Source: Nitrospira sp.
GTDB lineage: Bacteria; Nitrospirota; Nitrospiria; Nitrospirales; Nitrospiraceae
NCBI GenBank assembly: GCA_024998565.1
Contig: JACOEM010000006.1
Location: 213,886-277,885, forward strand
DNA length: 64,000 nt
Direction: 5' to 3'
This document shows, one piece after another, positions 53,088 through 60,752 of the stretch. Each line of letters starts with the position of its first letter. Within the stretch, counting starts at the first letter, position 1. The notes beneath the pieces are model-generated. The model was not told the origin of the DNA. It did not search any database and saw nothing but the letters and a program-made list of their open reading frames with translations. The position numbers and the translations under genes are program-made.

Positions 53088-54764
53088 ATGTCTGTCAGGT
53101 TGTCCTCCTCCAAAATTGAAACGGACTTTCTCGTGGTCGGAAGCGGCGTCGCGGGTCTTCGCGCGGCGATCGAACTCAGCCGGGCCGGGCGTGTCTTGAT
53201 GTTGACCAAGGGGCATCCCTTGGAAAGCAATTCGATGTATGCCCAGGGCGGCGTCGCGGTCGCGTTGAGCGAAGAAGATGATGTCGGCAGCCATCTGACC
53301 GATACCATCAAGGCCGGTCACGGCCTCTGTCGCCGTGAAGCTGTGCGTACGCTGGTCGAGGAAGGGCCGGAGCGCATTCAGGAACTGATCGCTTGGGGCG
53401 CGAAGTTTGACAAGATCGGCAAGCGCTTCGCCTTCACGCGTGAGGCGGCCCACAGCCGGAGCCGCATTCTGCGCGCGCGAGGCGATGCCACGGGCAACGA
53501 GATGGTGCGCGCTCTCATGACCTATGCCGCGAGGCAGCCGCGCATTCAACGGTTGGATCGGCGATTCACGGTCGACCTGGCGGTCGTCGACGGGCGCTGT
53601 TGCGGCGCCATTGTGTTGAATGAGATGACCGGCGAGCGCACGGTGCTACCGGCCAGCGCCGTGGTGTTGTCGACCGGTGGCGCCGGGCAGGTCTATGCGC
53701 GGACGACGAATCCGGGCAACGCGACGGGGGACGGCATGGCGATGGCCCTCCGGGCCGGAGCGTTGTTGATGGATATGGAGTTCGTGCAATTTCACCCCAC
53801 GTCCCTGTATCTGCCCTCGAGCCCGCCGTTTCTCCTGTCGGAGGCTATCCGTGGGGAAGGCGGCCAGTTGCGCAATATCAAAGGCGAGTTGTTCATGCAC
53901 CGCTACCATCCGGATGGTGCGCTGGCGCCGCGCGATGTGGTGTCGCGAGCGATCTGGTCCGAAATGGCGGCGACTCGCGCGCGCCATGTGTATCTGGATG
54001 TGACGCATCTGGGCGCGGCCTTTGTGAAGCGGCGATTCCCCACCATCTATGCCACCTGCCTGCGCTACGACATCGACATGACTGAAGAATGGATCCCTGT
54101 CTCGCCCAGTGCGCATTACATGATGGGCGGTGTCTGGACGGATGTGCAGGGGGCGACGACGTTGCCCGGCTTGTGTGCGGCCGGCGAGGTCGCCTGCAGC
54201 GGTGTGCACGGTGCGAATCGTCTGGCGAGCAATTCGCTCCTGGAAGGTTTGGTCTTCGGCATGCGGGCTGCGCAATCTGCCGTGGCCCATGCCGGACGAT
54301 TCCCGGGACCGGTGCGCATGCCCCGCCTGGAAGAACTCGAACAGGGCCGGCCGACGGATTTCGATGATCCCGAGAAGTTGCGAAGCTCACTGCGTCGCTT
54401 GATGTGGGGGAAGGTAGGACTCGTGCGTTCAGGCGATTCGTTGATCAGCGCCTCTGCGCAACTGGTGCGCTGGATGCGCCTGTTGGCCAAGCCGTTTGCC
54501 TCGCGAGCGGCCCTGGAGGTCAAGAATATGGTGCAGGTCGCCCGCTGTATCACAGACGCGGCACTATGGCGGGAGAATAGTGTCGGGGCCCACTATCGTT
54601 CAGATTTTCCGGAGGCCAATCGGCCCGGGTGGCGGCAACACAGCCAGCTGCTGTTTACGGACGGTCAGACGAGCGGGCCGGCAGCGAAGGAACGAGCGCT
54701 CGTGCTTTCGCCCCCAGCGCCTGTGCGCGGTAGGCCCGGGAAGAAGAAAGCCGGTCGTTCGTGA
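53088..54764 (+). CDS. nadB: L-aspartate oxidase
   Basis: The 558-residue flavoprotein oxidises L-aspartate to iminoaspartate, the first step of de novo NAD synthesis. It has the FAD-binding start TDFLVVGSGVAGLRAAIEL, the conserved SNSMYAQGGVAVAL (residues about 50-63), GGAGQVYARTTNPGNATGDG, RGEGGQLRNIKGELFM, and the substrate Arg/His region PSAHYMMGGVWTD, followed by GANRLASNSLLEGLVFG. The C-terminal 40 residues are low-complexity and basic (PVRGRPGKKKAGRS) and overlap the convergent lytic transglycosylase gene by 110 bases. No nadA or nadC is in the window. Confidence 0.95.
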   Translation: MSVRLSSSKIETDFLVVGSGVAGLRAAIELSRAGRVLMLTKGHPLESNSMYAQGGVAVALSEEDDVGSHLTDTIKAGHGLCRREAVRTLVEEGPERIQELIAWGAKFDKIGKRFAFTREAAHSRSRILRARGDATGNEMVRALMTYAARQPRIQRLDRRFTVDLAVVDGRCCGAIVLNEMTGERTVLPASAVVLSTGGAGQVYARTTNPGNATGDGMAMALRAGALLMDMEFVQFHPTSLYLPSSPPFLLSEAIRGEGGQLRNIKGELFMHRYHPDGALAPRDVVSRAIWSEMAATRARHVYLDVTHLGAAFVKRRFPTIYATCLRYDIDMTEEWIPVSPSAHYMMGGVWTDVQGATTLPGLCAAGEVACSGVHGANRLASNSLLEGLVFGMRAAQSAVAHAGRFPGPVRMPRLEELEQGRPTDFDDPEKLRSSLRRLMWGKVGLVRSGDSLISASAQLVRWMRLLAKPFASRAALEVKNMVQVARCITDAALWRENSVGAHYRSDFPEANRPGWRQHSQLLFTDGQTSGPAAKERALVLSPPAPVRGRPGKKKAGRS

Positions 54765-55335
54765 GGAAGGTGCGGTAGTACCGAAGCACTTTTTGGACAT
54801 ACTGCCTGGTTTCCGGAATAGGAGGAAGCCCTTGGTAGCGCTCCACCGTATGTTCGCCGGCATTGTAGGCCGCTAAGGCCAGCGGCAGATTTCCGTTAAA
54901 CCGGTCCAGCAACTGCCGCAGATATTTCGTCCCCCCGCCGATATTCTCATCCGGATTGTAGGAATCCCGCACATCCAAGCGCACGGCGGTCTGTGGCATC
55001 AGCTGCATCAGTCCGATGGCGCCGGCGCGTGAGACCGCCTGCGGGTCGAAGTCGGATTCCGTTTTGATCACTGCGCGAATCAGCGCCGGATGGAGGCGGT
55101 GGGCTCTGGAATGCCGGGCAATCACCGGCTCCAATTCCCCGTCCGAGATCACCGTGCGCGAGCGAGGCAGTTCAGCAATGACTCGTCTGTATCGAGGATC
55201 GTTCGGCACGTTGGTCAGAGAAATAGTGCCGTTGGCATCGATGTACTGATACACGTCGGCCCGGCTGGGGAGGGCGCTCAAGAGCAGGGCCGCGGAGATC
55301 GAGAGGATCGCTGGTATGCGGCCGACATTGGGCAT
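54655..55335 (-). CDS. exported lytic transglycosylase with DUF4124-like N-terminus
   Basis: The start is taken at 55335 (or 55371); the promoter just upstream favours the shorter form. The signal peptide (AILSISAALLLSALPSRA) is followed by a DUF4124-like stretch (DVYQYIDANGTISLTNVPND) and then an SLT domain: IRAVIKTESDFDPQAVSRAG (Glu catalytic), GAIGLMQLMPQTA, LALAAYNAGEHTV and ETRQYVQKVLRYY. All core motifs of lytic transglycosylase family 1 are present, so it should cut peptidoglycan. Its last 36 codons overlap the end of nadB on the other strand, an unusually large convergent overlap; one of the two tails may be dispensable. Confidence 0.88.
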   Translation of the reverse strand: MPNVGRIPAILSISAALLLSALPSRADVYQYIDANGTISLTNVPNDPRYRRVIAELPRSRTVISDGELEPVIARHSRAHRLHPALIRAVIKTESDFDPQAVSRAGAIGLMQLMPQTAVRLDVRDSYNPDENIGGGTKYLRQLLDRFNGNLPLALAAYNAGEHTVERYQGLPPIPETRQYVQKVLRYYRTFLTNDRLSSSRAYRAQALGAKARALVPSLPARSSDRP

Positions 55336-55383
55336 GTGGACGGTGAATCCAGTGAAGTCGCACGTTCGCATTCGGCTGTTTCA

Positions 55384-55412
55384 ACCGTAGCATCGGACCC
55401 CCGACCTGTCAA
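55384..55412 (-). promoter_or_regulatory. candidate promoter for the lytic transglycosylase
   Basis: On the minus strand, TTGACA (55407-55412), a 17-base spacer and TACGGT (55384-55389). The predicted RNA start is near 55375, so a start codon at 55371 would be nearly leaderless and the 55335 start is favoured. Confidence 0.5.
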
Positions 55413-55486
55413 AAAACTTTGCCCCGGACGAACTCGGTTTGATCCGCATAACACATTGATATCATGGATGTGTATGGCCGTATTCG

Positions 55487-56368
55487 CTACGAGGCCGGTT
55501 CGAGAAACCTCGTCCGGCTGTCCGCGAATCGGGTCTGCAGCCGACGGGTCAGCGGGCCCGGCTTGCCATCGCCGATGGCGATCGAATCGACCCTGCTCAC
55601 CGGCATGATTTCCATGCTGGTATTGGTCAGAAAACATTCCTCCGCGCGCTGGAGGTCCGCGACGTAATAGTGGCCTTCCCGGACGGATAATCCTTCCTCT
55701 TGCGCGAGGGTCATGACGATGGTTCTCGTGATGCCGTCCAAGATGCCGCAGTCCAGTGCGGGGGTATGGAGGGTTCCGCCGTAGATGAAGAAGAGGTTGC
55801 TGATCGTGCATTCGGTCAGCTCATCCTTCCAGTTCAAAAACAGGCTGTCGAAGGTACCGGCTGCAATCGATTCACGTTTGGCAAGAATGTTGTTCAGAAA
55901 ATTGGTGGACTTAATCTGCGGAGACAGCGCTTCGGGCAGATTTCGCCTGGTCCTGGCGATGGTCAGAGCCACCCCATCGCGGGAGAGGGCGGAAGGAGAG
56001 GGATGGAGCGTCTTTGCCATGATGACCACTGTGGCCCGCGGGCAGAGACCGGGATCGAGGCCGATTTCCCCCGTGCCGCGTGAGACGGTGATCCGGAGGT
56101 ACGCGTCCGCTTGCGCGTTCCCGATTCCGTTGCGATGCATCGCTTCGTGGAGCAGCTCCGGCCATTGTGACTCCGGAATGGGAATGTCCAGGCCGATGGC
56201 TTCGGCGGAGCGCCGGAGTCTGGCTAGGTGCTGGTCGCGCATGAAGATGCGGGATCCATAGGAACGAAGAGTTTCGTAGACGCCGTCACCATAGAGAAAC
56301 CCATGGTCGAACACGGAGACGAGGGCTTCTTCTTTGCGCACAAACCGATCATTGAGAAACACCCACAT
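55487..56368 (-). CDS. pabC: PLP class IV aminotransferase/4-amino-4-deoxychorismate lyase
   Basis: A 293-residue fold-type IV PLP enzyme with the starting motif VFDHGFLYGDGVYETLRSYG, the PLP-binding Lys153 (SPQIKSTNFLNN), and ECTISNLFFIYGG (phosphate-binding region). Its start overlaps the stop of the chorismate-utilising gene by one base (TGATG), so it is best called aminodeoxychorismate lyase, which forms p-aminobenzoate. Class IV enzymes also act as branched-chain or D-amino acid aminotransferases; the genomic pair argues for PabC but does not prove it. Confidence 0.8.
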   Translation of the reverse strand: MWVFLNDRFVRKEEALVSVFDHGFLYGDGVYETLRSYGSRIFMRDQHLARLRRSAEAIGLDIPIPESQWPELLHEAMHRNGIGNAQADAYLRITVSRGTGEIGLDPGLCPRATVVIMAKTLHPSPSALSRDGVALTIARTRRNLPEALSPQIKSTNFLNNILAKRESIAAGTFDSLFLNWKDELTECTISNLFFIYGGTLHTPALDCGILDGITRTIVMTLAQEEGLSVREGHYYVADLQRAEECFLTNTSMEIMPVSRVDSIAIGDGKPGPLTRRLQTRFADSRTRFLEPAS

Positions 56369-57852
56369 CAGCGGCCAGCCTCCAGTATTTTGAAAAATGC
56401 GCCCGCTTTGGCGAGCGTTTCATCATATTCGCGGTCGGGATCCGAGTCGGCCACAATGCCGGCACCGACTTGCAGATACCCTCTGTTCTTGGTCAGTACG
56501 AGCGTACGAATGAGAATGTTCAGGTCCAGGTCGCCGTTCCAACTGAAATACCCCAGTGCGCCGGTATAGAGTCCACGCCGCACCGGCTCCAGTTCTTCGA
56601 TGATTTCCATGCAACGGAGTTTAGGGACACCGGTGATGGTTCCGCCGGGGAACACGGCCTTCACCAGGTCGAGGGGTGAGATGCCCGGTTGCAGGGTTCC
56701 CACCACGTCTGACACCAGGTGGCTGACATGCGAATACTGTTCGATGGTCATGAACTCATCGACTCGCACCGAGCCGTAGCGGCAGACCTTTCCGAGGTCG
56801 TTACGTTCGAGATCCACCAGCATCACATGCTCGGCGCGTTCCTTCGGATTGGCAAGCAGCTCAGCGCGCAGCAGTTGGTCCTGCTGCAGGCCGGTGCCTC
56901 TCGGCCTGGTGCCGGCAATGGGTCTGGTGCTGGCCTGTGAGCCGGTCAGCCGCACGAGCCGCTCAGGGGAGCTGCTGACGAGGCTGAGGTCAGGGAATCT
57001 GACGAGCCCCGCGAACGGCGCAGGGTTGATCCGGCGAAGGCGGCGATAGAGCTCGGTTGAGTATCCCTCGAATCCGGTCGGTGAAGCGGCGGCGTGCAGA
57101 TCGAGGGTGAAGCGGTGCGACAGATTGGCCTGGTAGATATCGCCGGCGGCGATATAGTCCTGGCAACGCCGCACACGAGTTTTGTAGGCCTCGCGCGATT
57201 GGCTGGGAACAAAGGTCGTTGGGGAGGGCCAGGGGGAGGAAACCAGAGAGCTGATCGGGCTTGTCAGGCGGGCTTCCAGTTCCGCCAGCCTGTCACAACC
57301 TTCGCGATAGAGTTTCTCTCGAGGTTCCGACTGAAATCGCGATAAGGGAGGGCAATACATCAGGTAGAGCTGTCGCGTATGGTGATCGACCGCGGCGACG
57401 ACGTCGAAAAAGGCCATGTGCAGGTCAGGGAGGTGGAGATCGTCGGCGGCCAGGGTCGGAAGTAATTCGAATGAACGAACGAAGTCATAGCTGAGGTATC
57501 CGACCGCGCCGCCATAAAACGGCGGAAGGCCTTCCGGTTTGGTAATGGTCGATTCGGCCAGCGTGCGTTGAAGGACTCGAAGGCCGGAGCCTTGCTCGTG
57601 CCGGATCTGTCCCCCGGTCTCGATCCGGTAATCCTGCGCGCGGCTTGTCAGGCTGAGATAGGGGTCGCGTCCGAAAAATGAATAGCGCGCGGTGCTGTCG
57701 GTGCCGTTGGCGCTTTCCAGGAGAAACGAGGAACGTTCTGCCGGGGCCAGCCGACAGTACAGCCCGAACGCGTCGACATCCGGTTGTGGACGCACGACCA
57801 CCAGCGGTTGCGGCGGTCCGCTCAGGAATGCCTGGTGAGAGGAAAAACTCAT
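56368..57852 (-). CDS. pabB: chorismate-utilising enzyme, aminodeoxychorismate synthase component I-like
   Basis: A 494-residue chorismate-binding enzyme with the family motifs ATTEN-like FMTIEQYSHVSHLVSDVVGT, FPGGTITGVPKLRCMEIIEE (C-terminal core) and YTGALGYFSWNGDLDLNILI. At the PI(K/A)GT position it has Ala313 (RPIAGTRPRG), where E. coli PabB has the Lys linked to aminodeoxychorismate synthesis; Ala is seen in anthranilate synthases and in some other PabB enzymes. It is next to pabC, which favours a folate (p-aminobenzoate) role. No glutaminase subunit is in the window. Confidence 0.85.
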   Translation of the reverse strand: MSFSSHQAFLSGPPQPLVVVRPQPDVDAFGLYCRLAPAERSSFLLESANGTDSTARYSFFGRDPYLSLTSRAQDYRIETGGQIRHEQGSGLRVLQRTLAESTITKPEGLPPFYGGAVGYLSYDFVRSFELLPTLAADDLHLPDLHMAFFDVVAAVDHHTRQLYLMYCPPLSRFQSEPREKLYREGCDRLAELEARLTSPISSLVSSPWPSPTTFVPSQSREAYKTRVRRCQDYIAAGDIYQANLSHRFTLDLHAAASPTGFEGYSTELYRRLRRINPAPFAGLVRFPDLSLVSSSPERLVRLTGSQASTRPIAGTRPRGTGLQQDQLLRAELLANPKERAEHVMLVDLERNDLGKVCRYGSVRVDEFMTIEQYSHVSHLVSDVVGTLQPGISPLDLVKAVFPGGTITGVPKLRCMEIIEELEPVRRGLYTGALGYFSWNGDLDLNILIRTLVLTKNRGYLQVGAGIVADSDPDREYDETLAKAGAFFKILEAGR

Positions 57853-57933
57853 GAACCTGCGTTTCAGAGGGGTGCCCTACCCGAAGAAATGACTATACCG
57901 CATCGAGCGGCCGGGTCATAGGTGGCCAACTTC

Positions 57934-57963
57934 TTGACAAGCCCCCAGCGAATTTGCTTGAAT
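57934..57963 (+). promoter_or_regulatory. candidate promoter of the F0 ATP synthase cluster
   Basis: TTGACA (57934-57939), an 18-base spacer and TTGAAT (57958-57963). RNA would start near 57970, downstream of the ATG at 57962, which supports the later start at 58028 for the first gene. Confidence 0.45.
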
Positions 57964-58027
57964 GGCGCGCCCGCCGATGGGTGCACTCTCTCCGATTGCG
58001 CTGAGGAGTGCCGCACGTGAGCATCTG

Positions 58028-58246
58028 ATGCCCCCCTCTCAGGATCCGTTATATGCGGGGCTCGGGCAGGCTGTCCGGATCGGGACGGAACTGCTTGCTG
58101 CGTTGATCGTCGGGGGAGGACTGGGTTGGGTCGTCGACACCTATCTGCTCGATTCTAATCCATGGGGATTGGTGGTGGGGTTAGGGTTGGGGGCCGCAGC
58201 CGGTGTACGGAGCGCCTATCGGTCTGCGCAACGATGGCAGAGTTAA
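58028..58246 (+). CDS. AtpZ/AtpI-family small membrane protein
   Basis: A 72-residue protein with two membrane helices (IGTELLAALIVGGGLGWVVD and NPWGLVVGLGLGAAAGV) separated by a short polar turn, the AtpZ/AtpI layout. AtpZ/AtpI proteins help assemble or stabilise the rotor c-ring and may act as Mg/Ca channels. It precedes atpB by 30 bases. The frame is open back to an ATG at 57962, but the promoter position makes 58028 the better start. Confidence 0.8.
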   Translation: MPPSQDPLYAGLGQAVRIGTELLAALIVGGGLGWVVDTYLLDSNPWGLVVGLGLGAAAGVRSAYRSAQRWQS

Positions 58247-58276
58247 CCAGAATCGTCTGACTGATAAAGGATCATC

Positions 58277-59026
58277 GTGGAAGAAAGTCCGTTACATGCG
58301 TTTGAACTGCACGATCTGATTCCCTTGGTTCCGGCTGGGGTGGATATTTCCATCAACAAGGCCGTGATTCTGATGTGGGTGATCGTCGGCCTGGTGGCGT
58401 TCCTGATGATCTCGGCTGCGGCGGCCCGTAAGTTGGTTCCGGGCAAATTGCAGAACATGGCCGAATTGATCGTCGAGTTCATCCGCGGGATTATTTTGGA
58501 CACCATGGGCGAGCCGGGCATGAAATATTTTCCCCTGATCGCCACGTTGTTCCTCTTTATTCTCTTTGCCAATTTGATCGGGTTGATTCCCGGTTCCTAT
58601 ACCGTCACCAGTCAGATCATTGTGACGGCGGTCTTTGCTGTAGGGGTTTACGGGCTGAGTATTGTGCTCGGCTTTTCCCTTCATGGCATGAAGTTTCTCG
58701 GCATTCTCGTGCCGCCCGGGACACCGGGTTGGCTCTTGCCGTTGATGATTCCGATTGAATTGATCAGTCAGTTGGCGCGACCCATTTCCCTGGCCGTCCG
58801 TCTGTTCGCGAATATGACTGCCGGCCACGTCATTCTGGGAGTCTTGTTTGGTCTGGCGATCAGCGGTGGGTTGCTGATCGGGTGGCTGCCATTCGCGTTC
58901 ACCATCGCCATGAACGGACTCGAAGTTGGTATCGCGTTTATTCAAGCCTATATTTTTACCGTGCTGAGCTGTGTGTATCTGGGTGATGCGGTTACCCTGC
59001 ACGGTCATAGCGAGCACGCACACTAG
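58277..59026 (+). CDS. atpB: ATP synthase F0 subunit a
   Basis: Five to six membrane helices with the essential Arg175 in SLAVRLFANMTAGH; a downstream IAMNGLEVGIAFIQAYIFTV helix carries the family's Glu and Gln. Length (249) is normal. The start here is GTG at 58277, following ATAAAGGATCATC. Subunit a forms the proton half-channels with the c-ring. It is second of the four F0 genes. Confidence 0.95.
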   Translation: MEESPLHAFELHDLIPLVPAGVDISINKAVILMWVIVGLVAFLMISAAAARKLVPGKLQNMAELIVEFIRGIILDTMGEPGMKYFPLIATLFLFILFANLIGLIPGSYTVTSQIIVTAVFAVGVYGLSIVLGFSLHGMKFLGILVPPGTPGWLLPLMIPIELISQLARPISLAVRLFANMTAGHVILGVLFGLAISGGLLIGWLPFAFTIAMNGLEVGIAFIQAYIFTVLSCVYLGDAVTLHGHSEHAH

Positions 59027-59062
59027 GTCGAGTTGTTTACATAAGGGAGGAGAGGACAAACA

Positions 59063-59293
59063 ATGGATGCAGCAGCAGCAGCGTTGGTGGGTATGGGATT
59101 GGCGGCGGCAGGATTTGCCGGCGCCGGTGTGGGCATCGGGTATATCTTCGGGAAAATGATCGAGGCCGTGGCCCGGCAGCCGGAAGCGGAAGGCCGCGTC
59201 GGCAAGTACATGTGGATCGGGTTCGCGTTGGTCGAAGCCATTGCACTGTACGGGCTGGTCATTGCGTTCATCATCATGGGCTTGCGTAAGTAG
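59063..59293 (+). CDS. atpE: ATP synthase F0 subunit c
   Basis: The 76-residue proteolipid has two helices joined by a polar loop ARQPEAEGR. The proton-carrying Glu58 sits in the second helix (FALVEAIALYGLVIAF). The first helix is Gly/Ala-rich (GFAGAGVGIGYIFGKM). Sodium-type c-subunits have a Gln or Glu in helix 1 and a Ser/Thr next to the carboxylate; here the neighbour is Ala and the Gln is missing, so a proton-driven enzyme is expected. AAGGGAGGAGAGG precedes the ATG. Confidence 0.95.
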   Translation: MDAAAAALVGMGLAAAGFAGAGVGIGYIFGKMIEAVARQPEAEGRVGKYMWIGFALVEAIALYGLVIAFIIMGLRK

Positions 59294-59367
59294 TCGTTTC
59301 GACGGCTGAGCCCTGATGCTGGGGCCTATTCCCGGCTCAGAACCTCAACTCATTTGGGTACTAGACT

Positions 59368-59880
59368 ATGCCTCAATTTGAATCACATTTCTTTTCGTCC
59401 CTGATCTTCTGGGAGGTGCTCTCCTTCGGGATCCTGTTCTTCCTGCTCTACAAGTATGCATTTCCCAGCCTGTTGGGCATGCTGGAAGAGCGCGAGAAAA
59501 AGATCAAGGACAGTCTCGATCAGGCGGAACGCCACCGGTCCGAAGCCGAGCGCAGGCTGAAGGAATACGAAGCCAAGCTGGCGACGGCGGCCAAGGACGC
59601 AGAGGCGCTCCTGGCACAGGCCAAAGAACGCGCCCAGCGCCTGATGGAAGAGAACGAGCAGCGCATGACGGCGGATGCGGAACGCATCAAGGGCGACGCG
59701 ACGCGCGAAATCGAGACCGAGCGCCGGAAGGCCATCCAGGACATCCGTTCGCAAACGACCGACTTGGCGATGATGGTGGCTGAGAAAGTCGTCGGGCGGG
59801 CACTGACGGAAGGCGATCATCGTCGCCTGGCGGACGAAGCCCTCGATGCCCTCGCAAAGAGCTATCAGAGCCGGAATTAG
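59368..59880 (+). CDS. atpF: ATP synthase F0 subunit b
   Basis: One N-terminal membrane helix (SLIFWEVLSFGILFFLLYKY) is followed by about 120 residues of heptad-rich, charged coiled coil (EREKKIKDSLDQAERHRSEA onward) and a short C-terminal helix that contacts F1 delta. The length (170) is standard. It is the peripheral stalk and should bind delta encoded elsewhere, since no atpH, atpA, atpG, atpD or atpC follows. The next gene is on the opposite strand. Confidence 0.95.
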   Translation: MPQFESHFFSSLIFWEVLSFGILFFLLYKYAFPSLLGMLEEREKKIKDSLDQAERHRSEAERRLKEYEAKLATAAKDAEALLAQAKERAQRLMEENEQRMTADAERIKGDATREIETERRKAIQDIRSQTTDLAMMVAEKVVGRALTEGDHRRLADEALDALAKSYQSRN

Positions 59881-59886
59881 CCTCTC

Positions 59887-60708
59887 TTACGCCGGGGGGG
59901 TCAGACTCACGCCCCCCTGGCGGTATCCTTCCAAATCAACCGTCACAAAGCGATAGCCGAGTTTCTTCAGGGTTTCGGCCAGCCGTTCGCGACGTCCCGG
60001 TTGTAACAGTCCTGGCAGTTCTTCTGCGCCCAATTCTATTCTGGCGATCTCCCCATGGTCTCGCACACGATAGTGGCGAAAGCCTTCTTCTGCGAGAGCA
60101 TCTTCCGCGCGCTCCACGCGTGAGAGAGTGCTTCTCGTGATCGTGATTCCGCGTGGGATGCGGGAAGAGAGACAGGCGGCCGCCGGCTTGTCCCAATTGG
60201 AGAGGCCTAGTTCCCTTGCTACGTCGCGGATGTCGGCTTTGGAGAATCCGGCTTCCAGCAACGGGCTACGGACGCCTCGTTCGCGAGCGGCTTTCAGCCC
60301 GGGCCGGTCGTCTCCCAGATCATCCACATTGGTGCCATCGACAATGTACCCCGCCGCATATTCACTCCGGAGCGTTTCGAGGAGGGAGTACAGGTCGGTC
60401 TTGCAGTGGTAACAGCGGGTGGCATCATTCCGGACGAATTCGGGAATGTCGAGTTGATCGGTTTCAGCGATGCGATGGCGCGCGCCGATCTCAGCGGCGA
60501 TGGCTTGTGTCGCGGCCAGCTCCGCCGCCGGCAGGGTCGGCGAGACGGCGGTCACGCCGACGGCCTGCGTGCCCAGTTCATCATGCGCCAATTTGAGAAC
60601 GAGGGAACTGTCGATTCCGCCTGAGAAGGCCACGATGACCGAGCCCATCTCACGAAGGATCTGTCGTGCCCGGGTGAGTTTGTCGATCAACGGACTTGTG
60701 GAAAGCAT
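59887..60708 (-). CDS. LarE-like ATP-dependent sulfur transferase
   Basis: A 273-residue PP-loop (N-type ATP pyrophosphatase) enzyme: SGGIDSS (residues 29-35) binds the ATP diphosphate, and the Cys in TRCYHCKTDLYSLL is at a position expected of the sacrificial-sulfur Cys of LarE. LarE converts a nicotinic-acid-derived precursor in the nickel-pincer cofactor pathway using its own Cys sulfur. Neither larB nor larC is nearby, so a different sulfur transfer target is possible. It converges with atpF, leaving only 6 bases. Confidence 0.82.
   Translation of the reverse strand: MLSTSPLIDKLTRARQILREMGSVIVAFSGGIDSSLVLKLAHDELGTQAVGVTAVSPTLPAAELAATQAIAAEIGARHRIAETDQLDIPEFVRNDATRCYHCKTDLYSLLETLRSEYAAGYIVDGTNVDDLGDDRPGLKAARERGVRSPLLEAGFSKADIRDVARELGLSNWDKPAAACLSSRIPRGITITRSTLSRVERAEDALAEEGFRHYRVRDHGEIARIELGAEELPGLLQPGRRERLAETLKKLGYRFVTVDLEGYRQGGVSLTPPA
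59890..59922. terminator. GC-rich hairpin at the convergent atpF/larE ends
   Basis: CGCCGGGGGG pairs with CCCCCC-T-GGCG across an 11-base loop. It lies inside the 3' end of the larE-like gene and just after atpF. There is no T-run on the plus strand, so it may act as a stability or pause hairpin for both transcripts rather than a classic terminator. Confidence 0.4.
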
Positions 60709-60752
60709 GGGATTTTTGGATCTGCGCGGCCAGGCTGGGGGACAGTGGCCGG

